Virus record (IMG/VR): IMGVR_UViG_3300006789_000154
Location: 1-24,226 of that record
Source: a virus
Length of the DNA: 24,226 nucleotides
Direction: 5' to 3' (one strand)
This document shows positions 12,460 through 20,158 of this stretch, one piece after another. The first letter of the stretch is position 1. Each line of letters starts with the position of its first letter. The position numbers and the translations under genes were made by a program. The notes under the pieces are model-generated. The model made no database searches. It was not told the DNA's origin and saw nothing but the letters and a program-made list of their open reading frames with translations.

Positions 12460-14579
12460 CTCAATCCATCCACTCTTGTATTGATCCTAAAATCTCCCAA
12501 AGACCAGTCATCCTCAGTTCCTGTCGTTTGGAACTTTACACTCATTTGTCTACCTTTAGCTCTTACACTAACTTTTTCTGTCGCTTGGGTCATTGCAAAT
12601 GGACCCTTGGTTGTTTCAGGCGCAGATGGGTATTTGCGCGTGTTGAGGTAAAGATCCATAGACGTGTTTGCCGACATATCTACGTTTGGCACAATTTTAT
12701 CTACCATGTAAAGGTTTTCACCTTCAGCCGTGATTTCTCTTGGTGACGTTTCGATGTATGCGTTCATGGCCGCGCCATCTGCACTTGTGCCTGTCTCTTG
12801 GTTGTAGAGGTATCCATTGTGGTCAAACGCAAATGGAACTTCTCTAGCACCAAAACTGTCATGCCAAGCTGTACGATCCATTGTGCCAATCGACCATGCG
12901 CCCTCTACATAGTTATATGTAACGTAACTGTCAGGTTCTGGATTTACTGTCCCTGCTGTGTTGTCATTGCTGACATACCACCAAGTTATTTCTTTGAATT
13001 TCTTATTGTGGCCAACCACAACTTTATCGATGTATCGCTCTTGCATTCGATCAAAGACAAAATACTTCACTGGGCATGGCAGCTCTTTTACAATACCATT
13101 GTAAGAAAAGAAGTTTTTCTTTCCCATCCAAAAAATGTCGCCATCAACACCAACCATAGTGTTTAGTCCTGCTGCCCCAGCGTCTGTGGCGAGTAATCTA
13201 AATGAGAAAATAAATGGAGCGCCAACAAAGGTCATGCCATAAACAGCTTCATCTGTAGATATGATGGTCTCTTCTCTTGCCGAAGCTATTGCAACAATTT
13301 CCGTGCCTATTTCGAGCCTTTGATCACCCGCTGTGTTTAAAGCAGTTGGACCAAACTTTGTAAAATCTTCTTGAGTTGACCAGCGCACAAGCATGGTATC
13401 TAAATTTCCAACTCCATCAGCACTATATGATTGACATCCACCAGCAATGAAGTGCCGATCTGGGAATGACACTGTAGTGACACGCGCTACAGATGGAATA
13501 CTTTCAGCGCCAGCCAGAGAAGAAGCTAAAACAGCACGATTACCAGTACCGCCTGATGTATCCCAATAATATATTGCACCATTTCTGACTGTAGCAATTA
13601 GATCTTCACCCCATAAATCTAGGTTCCAAGAGCTATTATCTAGAGAAACATCTGATTCAGAAGTGGATCTAGCAGTTCCCCACGCTTCAGCCCCCCAAGC
13701 GCCAACTCCCCAACCAAGTGCTGGATCAGAACTTTGCGCTCCAAGTTTGTCTTGAAGTCCGACTAAGTATTTTATTGCAACTGAATTTCCCCCACCCGCT
13801 GCAACTGTTGATGTTGCATTTGTTGGCAGCGTTATGGTGTAGCTATTGGCATTTAAGACTGTAACTTGGTATCCGTAGTAAGAATTAATATCATCAGCAG
13901 TTATGCCGCCAATTGCAGTAGATCCGCTGATGGCAACCCAATCACCTGTATCGCAGCCATGCGCAGAATCTGTAATAGTAACAACCGCACTGCCGTTAGT
14001 TGTGGCTAGTGGGTTTATAAGCGTCTGAGTTACAGTAGATCCATTTACATGTGCAGACGCGCTTGTGCTATGTGCGCCCCTTGTACAGCCTGTGAGAGTA
14101 AGTGAGCTAATATTTGTGTAAGTAATTATTTCATTTTCAATCAACACATTGCCAGTGGTTGTGAGGCCATCAACACTTGCCAAATCGATTTCTGTTTCAG
14201 TTGCATCCAACGCCTCTGTCGTAGTAGTTGCATTGTTTGATATATCACGCAGTGGTGTAATGTCGTACAAATAGCCATTTTCAAGGATAACCAAGTGATT
14301 GTGTGTGCCAATCGCCATGTAATCTTCACCGTTTGTGCTAGACCTCCAAAATGCAGATTTTCGTGCTATACCAGTCAAAAGAACAGTCGTTGAACTTACT
14401 GATCCGTCTGGGTTTAGACCAAACATCTGATCGTTTTGCCAACCACCAATTTTAGTAGGATACCCATTGCGAAAACGAACTAAGTTACTATCGACCCAAT
14501 ATGGACCATTTTTACCAGCAGCATACTCTGTGATATCTTTGACAATACCGGGGTCATATTTAAGAAGCTGTAAAGGCAT
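12456..14579 (-). CDS. Large beta-rich virion/tail protein, possibly a gp10-like stabilisation or hub protein (707 aa)
   Basis: Begins MPLQLLKYDPGIVKDITEYA and then NGPYWVDSNLVRFRNGYPTK. I recall this N-terminus from a conserved marine podovirus structural protein. The body is beta-rich with aromatic, propeller-like repeats (IGTHNHLVILENGYLYDI; LGWGVGAWGAEAWGTARS; VYGMTFVGAPFIFSFRLL; TYNYVEGAWSIGTMDRTAWH). Two small modules sit near the N-terminus: residues about 122-186, which include EIDLASVDG, ENEIITYT and CTRGAHS, and about 189-270, which include DSAHGCDTGDWVAISG. Both resemble beta modules that recur in unrelated phage proteins. A role at the tail hub or in closing the portal (P22 gp10-like) is plausible but not shown. 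It starts 3 bases after the endolysin stop. Confidence 0.6.
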   Translation of the reverse strand: MPLQLLKYDPGIVKDITEYAAGKNGPYWVDSNLVRFRNGYPTKIGGWQNDQMFGLNPDGSVSSTTVLLTGIARKSAFWRSSTNGEDYMAIGTHNHLVILENGYLYDITPLRDISNNATTTTEALDATETEIDLASVDGLTTTGNVLIENEIITYTNISSLTLTGCTRGAHSTSASAHVNGSTVTQTLINPLATTNGSAVVTITDSAHGCDTGDWVAISGSTAIGGITADDINSYYGYQVTVLNANSYTITLPTNATSTVAAGGGNSVAIKYLVGLQDKLGAQSSDPALGWGVGAWGAEAWGTARSTSESDVSLDNSSWNLDLWGEDLIATVRNGAIYYWDTSGGTGNRAVLASSLAGAESIPSVARVTTVSFPDRHFIAGGCQSYSADGVGNLDTMLVRWSTQEDFTKFGPTALNTAGDQRLEIGTEIVAIASAREETIISTDEAVYGMTFVGAPFIFSFRLLATDAGAAGLNTMVGVDGDIFWMGKKNFFSYNGIVKELPCPVKYFVFDRMQERYIDKVVVGHNKKFKEITWWYVSNDNTAGTVNPEPDSYVTYNYVEGAWSIGTMDRTAWHDSFGAREVPFAFDHNGYLYNQETGTSADGAAMNAYIETSPREITAEGENLYMVDKIVPNVDMSANTSMDLYLNTRKYPSAPETTKGPFAMTQATEKVSVRAKGRQMSVKFQTTGTEDDWSLGDFRINTRVDGLR

Positions 14580-14582
14580 GTT

Positions 14583-15197
14583 CTACTTCACCCACTCATA
14601 TACTGTTTTAGTTTCTTTTATACGATGATCTAGACCTGTATATCCGCCGTTAATTCTCTTAGTCAGACGTTTGATTGCATCATCATTAACACCCTCATCA
14701 CAGATTTTCCATAGGTTGTTTGCCTTGAAGAACCAAATGGCTGTATCCATTGCGTAATCTTCTTCTAGAAGAGATGGATCTGTTAATACCTCTGGCCTAC
14801 CCATATCACTCGCAAAGGCTTTTACGTTGTTATATCCTGTCAATTGAATAAATCCTCGCCCTATGTAGAGACTGGCTTTTTCTTTTGTATCATTACCCAT
14901 TCTCCCAAAGTATACGTTTTCAGCTAATGCCTTTGGATTTCGTGCGTAAGGCTCTGCACTTTCTTTTGTGGGGAAGCGGCTAGGCCACACACGCATCATG
15001 GATTCCACAGAATAGTTTAAGTTTTCTCTCACAAAACGAAATGTGCCTGATTCATGTATTACTTGGCCAAGCAAGTGCGAGCCACGTTCTGGAGACAGGT
15101 CATAATGCTTTACAATACTCCGCGCTGTGTTGGGGCCAAATGCTCCATCTGGGCTACACCCACACTTTTCTTGCAGTAGCTTTAATGCATTACTCAT
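14583..15197 (-). CDS. Endolysin: GH19 (chitinase-like) muramidase with short peptidoglycan-binding-like N-terminus
   Basis: A 204-aa lysis enzyme expected to cleave the glycan of host peptidoglycan. The first 30 residues (LLQEKCGCSPDGAFGPNTARSI) have the pattern of a short PG-binding-1 motif. The GH19-like domain shows GQVIHESGTFRFVRENLNYS with Glu49 as likely catalytic acid and Glu58 in the ENLNYS segment. Then come YFGRMGND, the substrate-groove motif GRGFIQLTGYNNV, and FFKANNLW. The length is normal for phage GH19 lysins. There is no signal peptide or SAR segment, so it needs a holin; candidates lie immediately upstream in the same operon (65-aa, 128-aa and 112-aa membrane proteins). Confidence 0.9.
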   Translation of the reverse strand: MSNALKLLQEKCGCSPDGAFGPNTARSIVKHYDLSPERGSHLLGQVIHESGTFRFVRENLNYSVESMMRVWPSRFPTKESAEPYARNPKALAENVYFGRMGNDTKEKASLYIGRGFIQLTGYNNVKAFASDMGRPEVLTDPSLLEEDYAMDTAIWFFKANNLWKICDEGVNDDAIKRLTKRINGGYTGLDHRIKETKTVYEWVK

Positions 15198-15199
15198 TT

Positions 15200-15538
15200 C
15201 TATTTACCCTTCATGTTCATCATACCGTTGTGATCTCGGTTGATGTATTTCAGATCATTTTCAAGCAGCGCTATCCGTTGTTTGATCGAATTGATCTGAC
15301 TGATACTCATCATCATGCCGGATAGATCGTCCCAAATATCCTCAATTTCCCCGGCGTTAGACTTAACATCTCGTTTTAAATTGACGTTGTCCTCAATTGC
15401 CATGCGAGACCCAAGCTGACTAACGGTTTCTTCGAGGCTCGATATTGTTGACGCTTGCTGTGAAACCCACCAGACGCCACCAGCAAGCTGCGCACCCATT
15501 GCTGCAACCAATGCTACTGGTAGTTTGAGATTTTCCAT
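15200..15538 (-). CDS. Membrane-anchored coiled-coil protein of the lysis cassette (112 aa)
   Basis: One N-terminal transmembrane helix (LPVALVAAMGAQLAGGVWWV, about 5-24) is followed by a long predicted coiled coil (about 26-105). This is the topology of an i-spanin or of a holin regulator, but no partner o-spanin lipobox is seen beside it. The ATG at 15538 overlaps the upstream TGA (TGATG) and has GAGGG 5 bases ahead; the GTG one codon earlier would sit too close to that ribosome binding site. It lies between the 3TM holin and the endolysin. Confidence 0.6.
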   Translation of the reverse strand: MENLKLPVALVAAMGAQLAGGVWWVSQQASTISSLEETVSQLGSRMAIEDNVNLKRDVKSNAGEIEDIWDDLSGMMMSISQINSIKQRIALLENDLKYINRDHNGMMNMKGK

Positions 15539-15924
15539 CACCGCCCTCTTTTGAACAAAGCGGTTGCGCCTCGCACACCAAAGCTGGCGCTAATCGCCAA
15601 ACCTAAACTATAAAAATACCAATCTGGCGCTTTGTTAAGCTGCTCAAACCCACGATCAACCCAGCCTTCAGCACCCGGAATCCAGCAAAGAACCAATGGA
15701 ATCGACAGGATAATCACGAACCATTCATCTTTCCAGCTAGACCTAGATCCTTCCGCCATAATGCGTTCCCAATCGGCAACGCTTGTCTTTTCTGACAACA
15801 ATATTTGTGCTTTTGCCTTGGCCTCGGTTAGCTTTAACTCTGCATTCGCAGCGTTCTTATCCGCTTTGCCTTGCAGCCAGCTTCCTGCTAAATTAGCGAC
15901 TGGGCCTATCAGTGCCTGTAACAT
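15538..15924 (-). CDS. Holin of the GTA-type 3TM family
   Basis: A 128-aa protein matching my memory of the 3TM holin family known from gene transfer agents. An Ala/Lys/Glu-rich amphipathic N-terminal part (NAANAELKLTEAKAKAQILL) precedes the hallmark SRSSWKDEWFVIILSIPLVL and a membrane segment to about residue 88. Then comes the PDWYFYSLGLAISASFGVRG membrane segment and a basic end (FKRGR). It should form the lesion that lets the endolysin out through the inner membrane. The ATG overlaps the upstream TAA. Adjacent genes also encode small membrane proteins, so the primary holin is not certain. Confidence 0.82.
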   Translation of the reverse strand: MLQALIGPVANLAGSWLQGKADKNAANAELKLTEAKAKAQILLSEKTSVADWERIMAEGSRSSWKDEWFVIILSIPLVLCWIPGAEGWVDRGFEQLNKAPDWYFYSLGLAISASFGVRGATALFKRGR

Positions 15925-16121
15925 TACTTAGACTCCTTACCCATCCAGATCCCAAAACTTCCTGTAAAAGCACCAGTGACAACTGATATTAAACCCGCCT
16001 GAGATACTGATAAATCTGGCTGTGACAGCGCCCATTCAAGGCAGCGAATATACATAATAGTTGTCACTAGCATCATTAATCTTGGTAGAATTTTCCAATC
16101 ATCAAGAATTGTATTTGGCAT
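15924..16121 (-). CDS. Small two-helix membrane protein, holin-like (65 aa)
   Basis: Begins MPNTILDDWKILPRLMMLVT. Two hydrophobic segments are visible (about 11-32 and 42-61), joined by a polar turn (ALSQPDLSVSQ), with a short charged end GKESK. This is class II holin topology. The ATG at 16121 has GGAG about 9 bases upstream. It is directly followed by the 3TM holin gene. It could be a second holin, an antiholin or another lysis-timing component. Confidence 0.7.
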   Translation of the reverse strand: MPNTILDDWKILPRLMMLVTTIMYIRCLEWALSQPDLSVSQAGLISVVTGAFTGSFGIWMGKESK

Positions 16122-16221
16122 AGCAATGCTCCGCTACTCGTTTATCTTTGGTTATTATAACAACTTTTCCCCATTTGTCATATACAACATATTTTCCACT
16201 TTTATTCTGTTGTAACCTCAA
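16102..16221 (-). CDS. Possible hidden small ORF (39 aa, TTG start)
   Basis: An open frame fills the only sizeable gap of the lysis block and overlaps both neighbours by 20 bp. The visible sequence SGKYVVYDKWGKVVIITKDK, then RVAEHCYAKYNS, has a convincing beta-hairpin-plus-helix character and good alternation of hydrophobic and charged residues. It has no ATG; the best start is the TTG at 16221, since a TAG lies four codons upstream of it. No good ribosome binding site is seen, so translation may depend on coupling to the upstream gene. The function is unknown. Confidence 0.35.
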   Translation of the reverse strand: MRLQQNKSGKYVVYDKWGKVVIITKDKRVAEHCYAKYNS

Positions 16222-16366
16222 AACAATAAACCGCTATTGTGCTGCTCGTAACCAAAACTTTTGCATCATCCGAAGCCTTCTGACACGCCTCACGCGTTTG
16301 AAATTGACCTAGCTCATAATGTTCGAGCGTTCCATTCGTAAACATAAACCAGACTAAAATCCACAT
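16202..16366 (-). CDS. Small exported or membrane-tethered protein with a Cys pair (54 aa)
   Basis: Starts MWILVWFMFTNGTLEHYELG: a short very hydrophobic N-terminus, then a polar domain with two cysteines (Cys34 and Cys48, in EACQKASD and AVYCFEV). They could form a disulfide if the domain is periplasmic. The ATG at 16366 overlaps the TGA of the preceding gene; longer in-frame versions would lie wholly inside that gene and are rejected. I recall small phage proteins of this shape (hydrophobic start, GT-LEHY, two Cys), all of unknown function. By position it may take part in lysis or superinfection exclusion. Confidence 0.6.
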   Translation of the reverse strand: MWILVWFMFTNGTLEHYELGQFQTREACQKASDDAKVLVTSSTIAVYCFEVTTE

Positions 16367-16836
16367 CAGTAATTTCCGTTTCTTTCGTTGTACAAATACA
16401 ACACAAACACTAAAGATGCCAAACCACCGAGCAGCAGAAGCCCGATAATAATACCATTGAGACAATTATCAAAGAACTCTTGTTTTTTATACACCAGATC
16501 TCGCTGAATCTTTCGCTGCTCGGCCTCCATTTTTACTATTTCCTGCCAAGAACTTGGTCCATAGTGCCAACTGATGTAATTTTTCAATTCCTCACGCATC
16601 TCCTTCGCTTTTTGTTTATGCGCCCATAGCTCAATAGCGTCAGTCTGGGTGTTCGAGAACATCTTATAGGCTGGAGGTTTTCGCGCCCGTTCTTCCATAT
16701 AGTCTAAATCGCTAATAGCCTTAGACCACTGACCCACAGTGCCAGCCATGCCCGAAATATCACGGCCCACATCTATAGCCTTCTTGATACCCTGATAGGC
16801 TGCTGTGGCGGCAGCGATTGCGCTAACAGGGTCCAC
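16366..16836 (-). CDS. Conserved phage protein with C-terminal membrane helix (156 aa, GTG start)
   Basis: Starts with GTG at 16836, giving (M)DPVSAIAAATAAYQGIKKA. I recall this N-terminus from marine and cyanophage small proteins in the lysis or tail-fibre region. The middle is a long charged helical region (residues about 45-125, KEMREELKNYISWHYGPSSW). The C-terminus has one strong membrane helix (CLNGIIIGLLLLGGLASLVF, about 130-150) and a short NERNGNY end. An ATG further upstream would overlap the previous gene by over 90 bp and add an implausible Trp/Cys-rich leader, so the GTG just after the preceding TGA is preferred. A role in lysis timing is inferred only. Confidence 0.6.
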   Translation of the reverse strand: MDPVSAIAAATAAYQGIKKAIDVGRDISGMAGTVGQWSKAISDLDYMEERARKPPAYKMFSNTQTDAIELWAHKQKAKEMREELKNYISWHYGPSSWQEIVKMEAEQRKIQRDLVYKKQEFFDNCLNGIIIGLLLLGGLASLVFVLYLYNERNGNY

Positions 16837-16840
16837 TTCA

Positions 16841-17035
16841 TCAACCCATCTTAGTAAGCACAGCCACCAAAAGCGCAATGATGGAACCTGTAGCAGCCAA
16901 CATGATTGACTCCATACGTTTAACGCGACCAAACAAATCCTTAAACTGGATTTTTACTTCAGTCTTTATGGCAATGACTTCTTTTTCCAAGCCATCAATC
17001 CTTTCATGCGCGGACGCTACAGTTCTTTTATCCAT
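16841..17035 (-). CDS. Tail-anchored small protein, XhlA/holin-like (64 aa)
   Basis: An N-terminal amphipathic coiled-coil helix (HERIDGLEKEVIAIKTEVKI, then FKDLFGRVKRMES) leads into one C-terminal membrane helix (IMLAATGSIIALLVAVLTKMG). This is the layout of XhlA-type holin-associated proteins and of several phage membrane-anchored lysis regulators. It sits between the small chaperone-like gene after the tail fibre and the 156-aa C-tail-anchored protein, so two consecutive genes have a cytoplasmic helix plus C-terminal anchor and could interact. The function is inferred. Confidence 0.6.
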   Translation of the reverse strand: MDKRTVASAHERIDGLEKEVIAIKTEVKIQFKDLFGRVKRMESIMLAATGSIIALLVAVLTKMG

Positions 17036-17047
17036 TATTCAGTATTC

Positions 17048-17260
17048 CTAGTTTACGACTTCAGCCTCAAATGATGTAGCCAGCATTTTTACAAAAGCCT
17101 GCTTACCAACATGTAGTTGATCCAAATTAAATTGTGCAGAGCCTATCTTGCGCTCAAGGTCTTTGATATGATTTATCATAACTTTTTGCTGATCCGTCAG
17201 TTCTTCTTCAGTATAGTTTTTATTGTTGATCGTAATGGATTTTGTTTGTTTCTCAGCCAT
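17048..17260 (-). CDS. Small conserved phage protein, DUF6447-like (70 aa)
   Basis: Pattern KSITINNKNYTEEELTDQQK, then a long helix (MINHIKDLERKIGSAQFNLDQLHVGKQAFVKML). The short ITINxKxYxxxELxDQ hairpin followed by a coiled coil matches my memory of the DUF6447 family, which often lies next to phage tail-fibre genes. A perfect AAGGAGAT lies 5 bases before the ATG, one of the strongest ribosome binding sites in the window, so the protein is probably abundant. A fibre-assembly helper is a guess from position. Confidence 0.6.
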   Translation of the reverse strand: MAEKQTKSITINNKNYTEEELTDQQKVMINHIKDLERKIGSAQFNLDQLHVGKQAFVKMLATSFEAEVVN

Positions 17261-17292
17261 GTTGATCTCCTTTTGGTTAAGGGTTGAATTTC

Positions 17293-20139
17293 TTATCCTT
17301 CTAGTGCCGTTAGTCGTGTCTCAAGATTGTCGATCTTTGTTAGTGCCTCTTGCAGCGCAGCCGTGAGTAATGGGACCATTTTGGACTGATCTATGCCCTG
17401 CATTACTGCATTGCCGTCTGCATCGACTGCATCTTTTTCACCAGTAATTGCTTCTGGGACGACTGCTTGTGCCTCATGTGCAAGGAAACCATCAACTCTA
17501 GTGCCGTCTGCAATCCACTCAAAATTCACTGGGTTTAACGCTTGGACACGTTCAGATGCGCCTGTAATTTGCTGCACGTCAGTTTTTAATCGGTAGTCGG
17601 ATGAGGTGTTGTAGGATGTGGTAGTCCCAGATATACTAATATTTCCTGCCGCGCTATTATCGTTGTAAAAATGAATTAAAACTCCGTTACTACCATTTCT
17701 TCTAAACTGAGCAGCGTAGTTACTTGTATTTGTAGAGAATAATCTACCGCTTCCATCTAGCCATATACCGTCAGTCGAATCGGATGCGCTTGTTTTACCT
17801 ATTAGTACGTTACCGTCATTCTGGAATGTAGCTAATGCACCTGTGCCATAAGTGATTTTTAGGTCATTGCTATCAGCATGTATGCCATACTTATCGGCTT
17901 GGCCTGTGTCATTAATTACAAGGCCGGGGGAACTTGCACCTTTGATTTCTAGCGCTACGTCAGAGCCGTAATCTGGGCTAGGCGAATTTGTCCCAATCCC
18001 AAGATTGCCGCTGCTGTCCAAAGTCATCTGCGGTGTGTCGGTTTCGTAGTTTGTAATCCCACCAGCAAAATGGATGTCCATAAGCCCAGCGGAACTTGTT
18101 GCTTTTGCCCAGACCCCAGCAAAATGATCTTCAGTGCCAGTGTTATCGTCGTGTCCAAACAGGAATGCTCCGATAAAGTCTCCGCTAGCAACCTGATTGT
18201 CAGCTCGATAAGATACTATTTCGCCGCCAGTTGTACTGCCCACCACCATATTTTTGCGGGAGTCAGAACCTATACCTGTGATAGCTGTTGTACTAATTCC
18301 GATTCTCATATCACCATTATTTGTGATGCGGACCCGCTCAGTAGCACCTGTGAAAAACGCCATGTAGTCGCTTGGATGGTTATACTGTATCCGACCAACA
18401 TCATTATCATCAGGATCACCAAACAAAATCTGACCGTTACTTGCAGCGGGTGTGAGAATGCTTAGTCCAGTGTTTCCTGAGTTTTCGACAGTTAAATCAG
18501 TGTTTGTGGAAACCGTTGAAACTCCAGATGCCGCATTATACACATGTAACCGTTGTGTTGTTGCTGGAGAGGCTGTGTTAATTCCAACTTTGCCGTCATC
18601 ATTAATTACCAATCTAGGATTTGTTGCCAAAGTAGAACTTTCAGCAATAACAAATGACAGAGCCGAACGGTCAAGACCCATCGTAAAACTTCTAGAGCCT
18701 TGAGTTTCAAATGTTATAGTCGCATCGTCGCCAGTCGCAGTCCCTTGGTTGTGGATGTCTAGCCCCATTTGGGAGCCGCCGCCATCAAATTTTATATCGA
18801 TGCCGCTGTCAGTGGTGGCGATGCGAGGTGAATTTGAGGCGTGATATAGTGTTACTGCACCAGTTGAGGCGTCACCCTCAAGATAAGTTGATGCACCATC
18901 CGAGGTCAGCAACTGCATATTATCGCCTTGAATTTTAAGCTGCCCAGAACCGTACTCACGAATACGTGCGTGTGTTGCGTCACTAAATATTTCAAGTTCG
19001 TCGCCAAAGACGGCCTTATCGTTGTCACCAAAGGTAAGGTTACCGCTCATAGTGAGAGCCGCCATGCCCTCGGACATTGAAACAATACCTGTCCCTCCGT
19101 CCACCTTTAGAGCGGTCTGGCTGTTGTCACTCTCAACTCTGAAATCAACGTCATTGCTGGAGTCGTTAAAAACGACCTCGCCGTTTGCACCGCCGGAGTC
19201 AGTGCGGAGACGGAGCATATTAATACCAGAGCCAGCCGATAAAAGATTAATGTCGAGACGTGCTGTCTCTGCCCCATCAGTAGGGCTTTCGATAAACGTA
19301 TCAATTTTGGCATATTGTGATTTACCAGCAGCGGAGTTCGCGCCAGAGAAATAAATTTGACCAATATCATCGTCAGCGGCTGGGCTGGCGCTTTCACGAT
19401 ATAGATCAAGGCGAGGACCATCACCAGCCCCACTTTCAGTTGATTTAATAATTACCTGAGCCGCTGCGCTATCTGATTCGACCTGAATGCCGCTAGTGCT
19501 TGTAAATAAACGCTGAGAACCATCATAGTACAGCCTAACCGTTCCGTCAGCCGCTGCCTGCATATACAACTCACCGCCAGTGCTTTGTTCTAGTTGCAGG
19601 TTGTTTGCACGAATACGGAGGTTGCCAGATCCAGTTTCATCAATAAAACTGTCACTACCGTCTCCATGAATATTTAAAGTATCTGAAGGTCCAAAAAACA
19701 AGCTGTTTACTGAAATATCATCTGTAGCTTCAACAAATGCAGCCCCAGCCCCAGCTCCATCACTATAAACTATTTTAGTTTTTCCTGCGCCAATAGTTAT
19801 ATTGGCCCCAGATCCTTGAGATATAATGATATCTTGAGATCCACTTGTGGCATTCTCAATGAACCACATTTTACTAACTGTATTTGGCCCAATAGTAATT
19901 GTGCAAGTACTGTCTAAAGTACCTGTGTATTTTAAGTAAATTGCACGTCCAGCGTCAGACGCTCCATCTGCAATTGTTGTTGTGTGAGCGTCAGCGTTAG
20001 TTGGTATAGACTCTGCGCCATAACCAAAAGCATCCGCGATTAGTTCGAGGTTTGTATTGGTCTTCGTACCCCATGAGCCAGAGTTTTCCCCTGTGGCCAT
20101 TTCTTCGAGGCGAAGGTCATTTTCATAGGTACTAGCCAT
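17293..20139 (-). CDS. Tail fibre with C-terminal S74 autoprocessing chaperone
   Basis: A 948-aa receptor-binding fibre. The N-terminus (MASTYENDLRLEEMATGENS) is a virion-attachment segment recalled from marine phages. Two copies of a fibre beta module (about 149-218 and 375-448: GSGNLRIRANN / GSGQLKIQGDN, then LYYDGSQR / LYHASNSP) give a duplicated shaft. Four triple-beta-helix-like turns follow (GKVGINTASP, GDMRIGIS, GNLGIGTNSP, GNVLIGKT). Residues 846-948 form an intramolecular chaperone (peptidase S74). SSDYRLK provides Ser847 and Lys852, the serine-lysine dyad spacing of the family, and FLAHEAQAVVPEA provides His888. A C-terminal coiled coil ends the chain (ALTKIDNLETRLTALEG). The domain should trimerise the fibre and then cut itself off near Ser847. 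AGGA is 9 bases upstream of the ATG. Confidence 0.88.
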   Translation of the reverse strand: MASTYENDLRLEEMATGENSGSWGTKTNTNLELIADAFGYGAESIPTNADAHTTTIADGASDAGRAIYLKYTGTLDSTCTITIGPNTVSKMWFIENATSGSQDIIISQGSGANITIGAGKTKIVYSDGAGAGAAFVEATDDISVNSLFFGPSDTLNIHGDGSDSFIDETGSGNLRIRANNLQLEQSTGGELYMQAAADGTVRLYYDGSQRLFTSTSGIQVESDSAAAQVIIKSTESGAGDGPRLDLYRESASPAADDDIGQIYFSGANSAAGKSQYAKIDTFIESPTDGAETARLDINLLSAGSGINMLRLRTDSGGANGEVVFNDSSNDVDFRVESDNSQTALKVDGGTGIVSMSEGMAALTMSGNLTFGDNDKAVFGDELEIFSDATHARIREYGSGQLKIQGDNMQLLTSDGASTYLEGDASTGAVTLYHASNSPRIATTDSGIDIKFDGGGSQMGLDIHNQGTATGDDATITFETQGSRSFTMGLDRSALSFVIAESSTLATNPRLVINDDGKVGINTASPATTQRLHVYNAASGVSTVSTNTDLTVENSGNTGLSILTPAASNGQILFGDPDDNDVGRIQYNHPSDYMAFFTGATERVRITNNGDMRIGISTTAITGIGSDSRKNMVVGSTTGGEIVSYRADNQVASGDFIGAFLFGHDDNTGTEDHFAGVWAKATSSAGLMDIHFAGGITNYETDTPQMTLDSSGNLGIGTNSPSPDYGSDVALEIKGASSPGLVINDTGQADKYGIHADSNDLKITYGTGALATFQNDGNVLIGKTSASDSTDGIWLDGSGRLFSTNTSNYAAQFRRNGSNGVLIHFYNDNSAAGNISISGTTTSYNTSSDYRLKTDVQQITGASERVQALNPVNFEWIADGTRVDGFLAHEAQAVVPEAITGEKDAVDADGNAVMQGIDQSKMVPLLTAALQEALTKIDNLETRLTALEG

Positions 20140-20158
20140 GTTGTACTATCCTTTTTTA

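Noticed and set aside
15970-16075. Partial matches to the palindromic operator (GTGACAACTG near 15975 and AGTTGTCACTAG near 16062)
   Set aside because: They lie inside the coding sequence of the 65-aa membrane protein, lack the full palindrome, the leader and any -10, and are likely chance.
16837-16932. N-terminal extension of the 156-aa protein from an upstream ATG
   Set aside because: It would lie wholly inside the preceding tail-anchored gene and add a Trp/Cys-rich leader; the GTG directly after that gene's stop gives the expected DPVSAIAA start.
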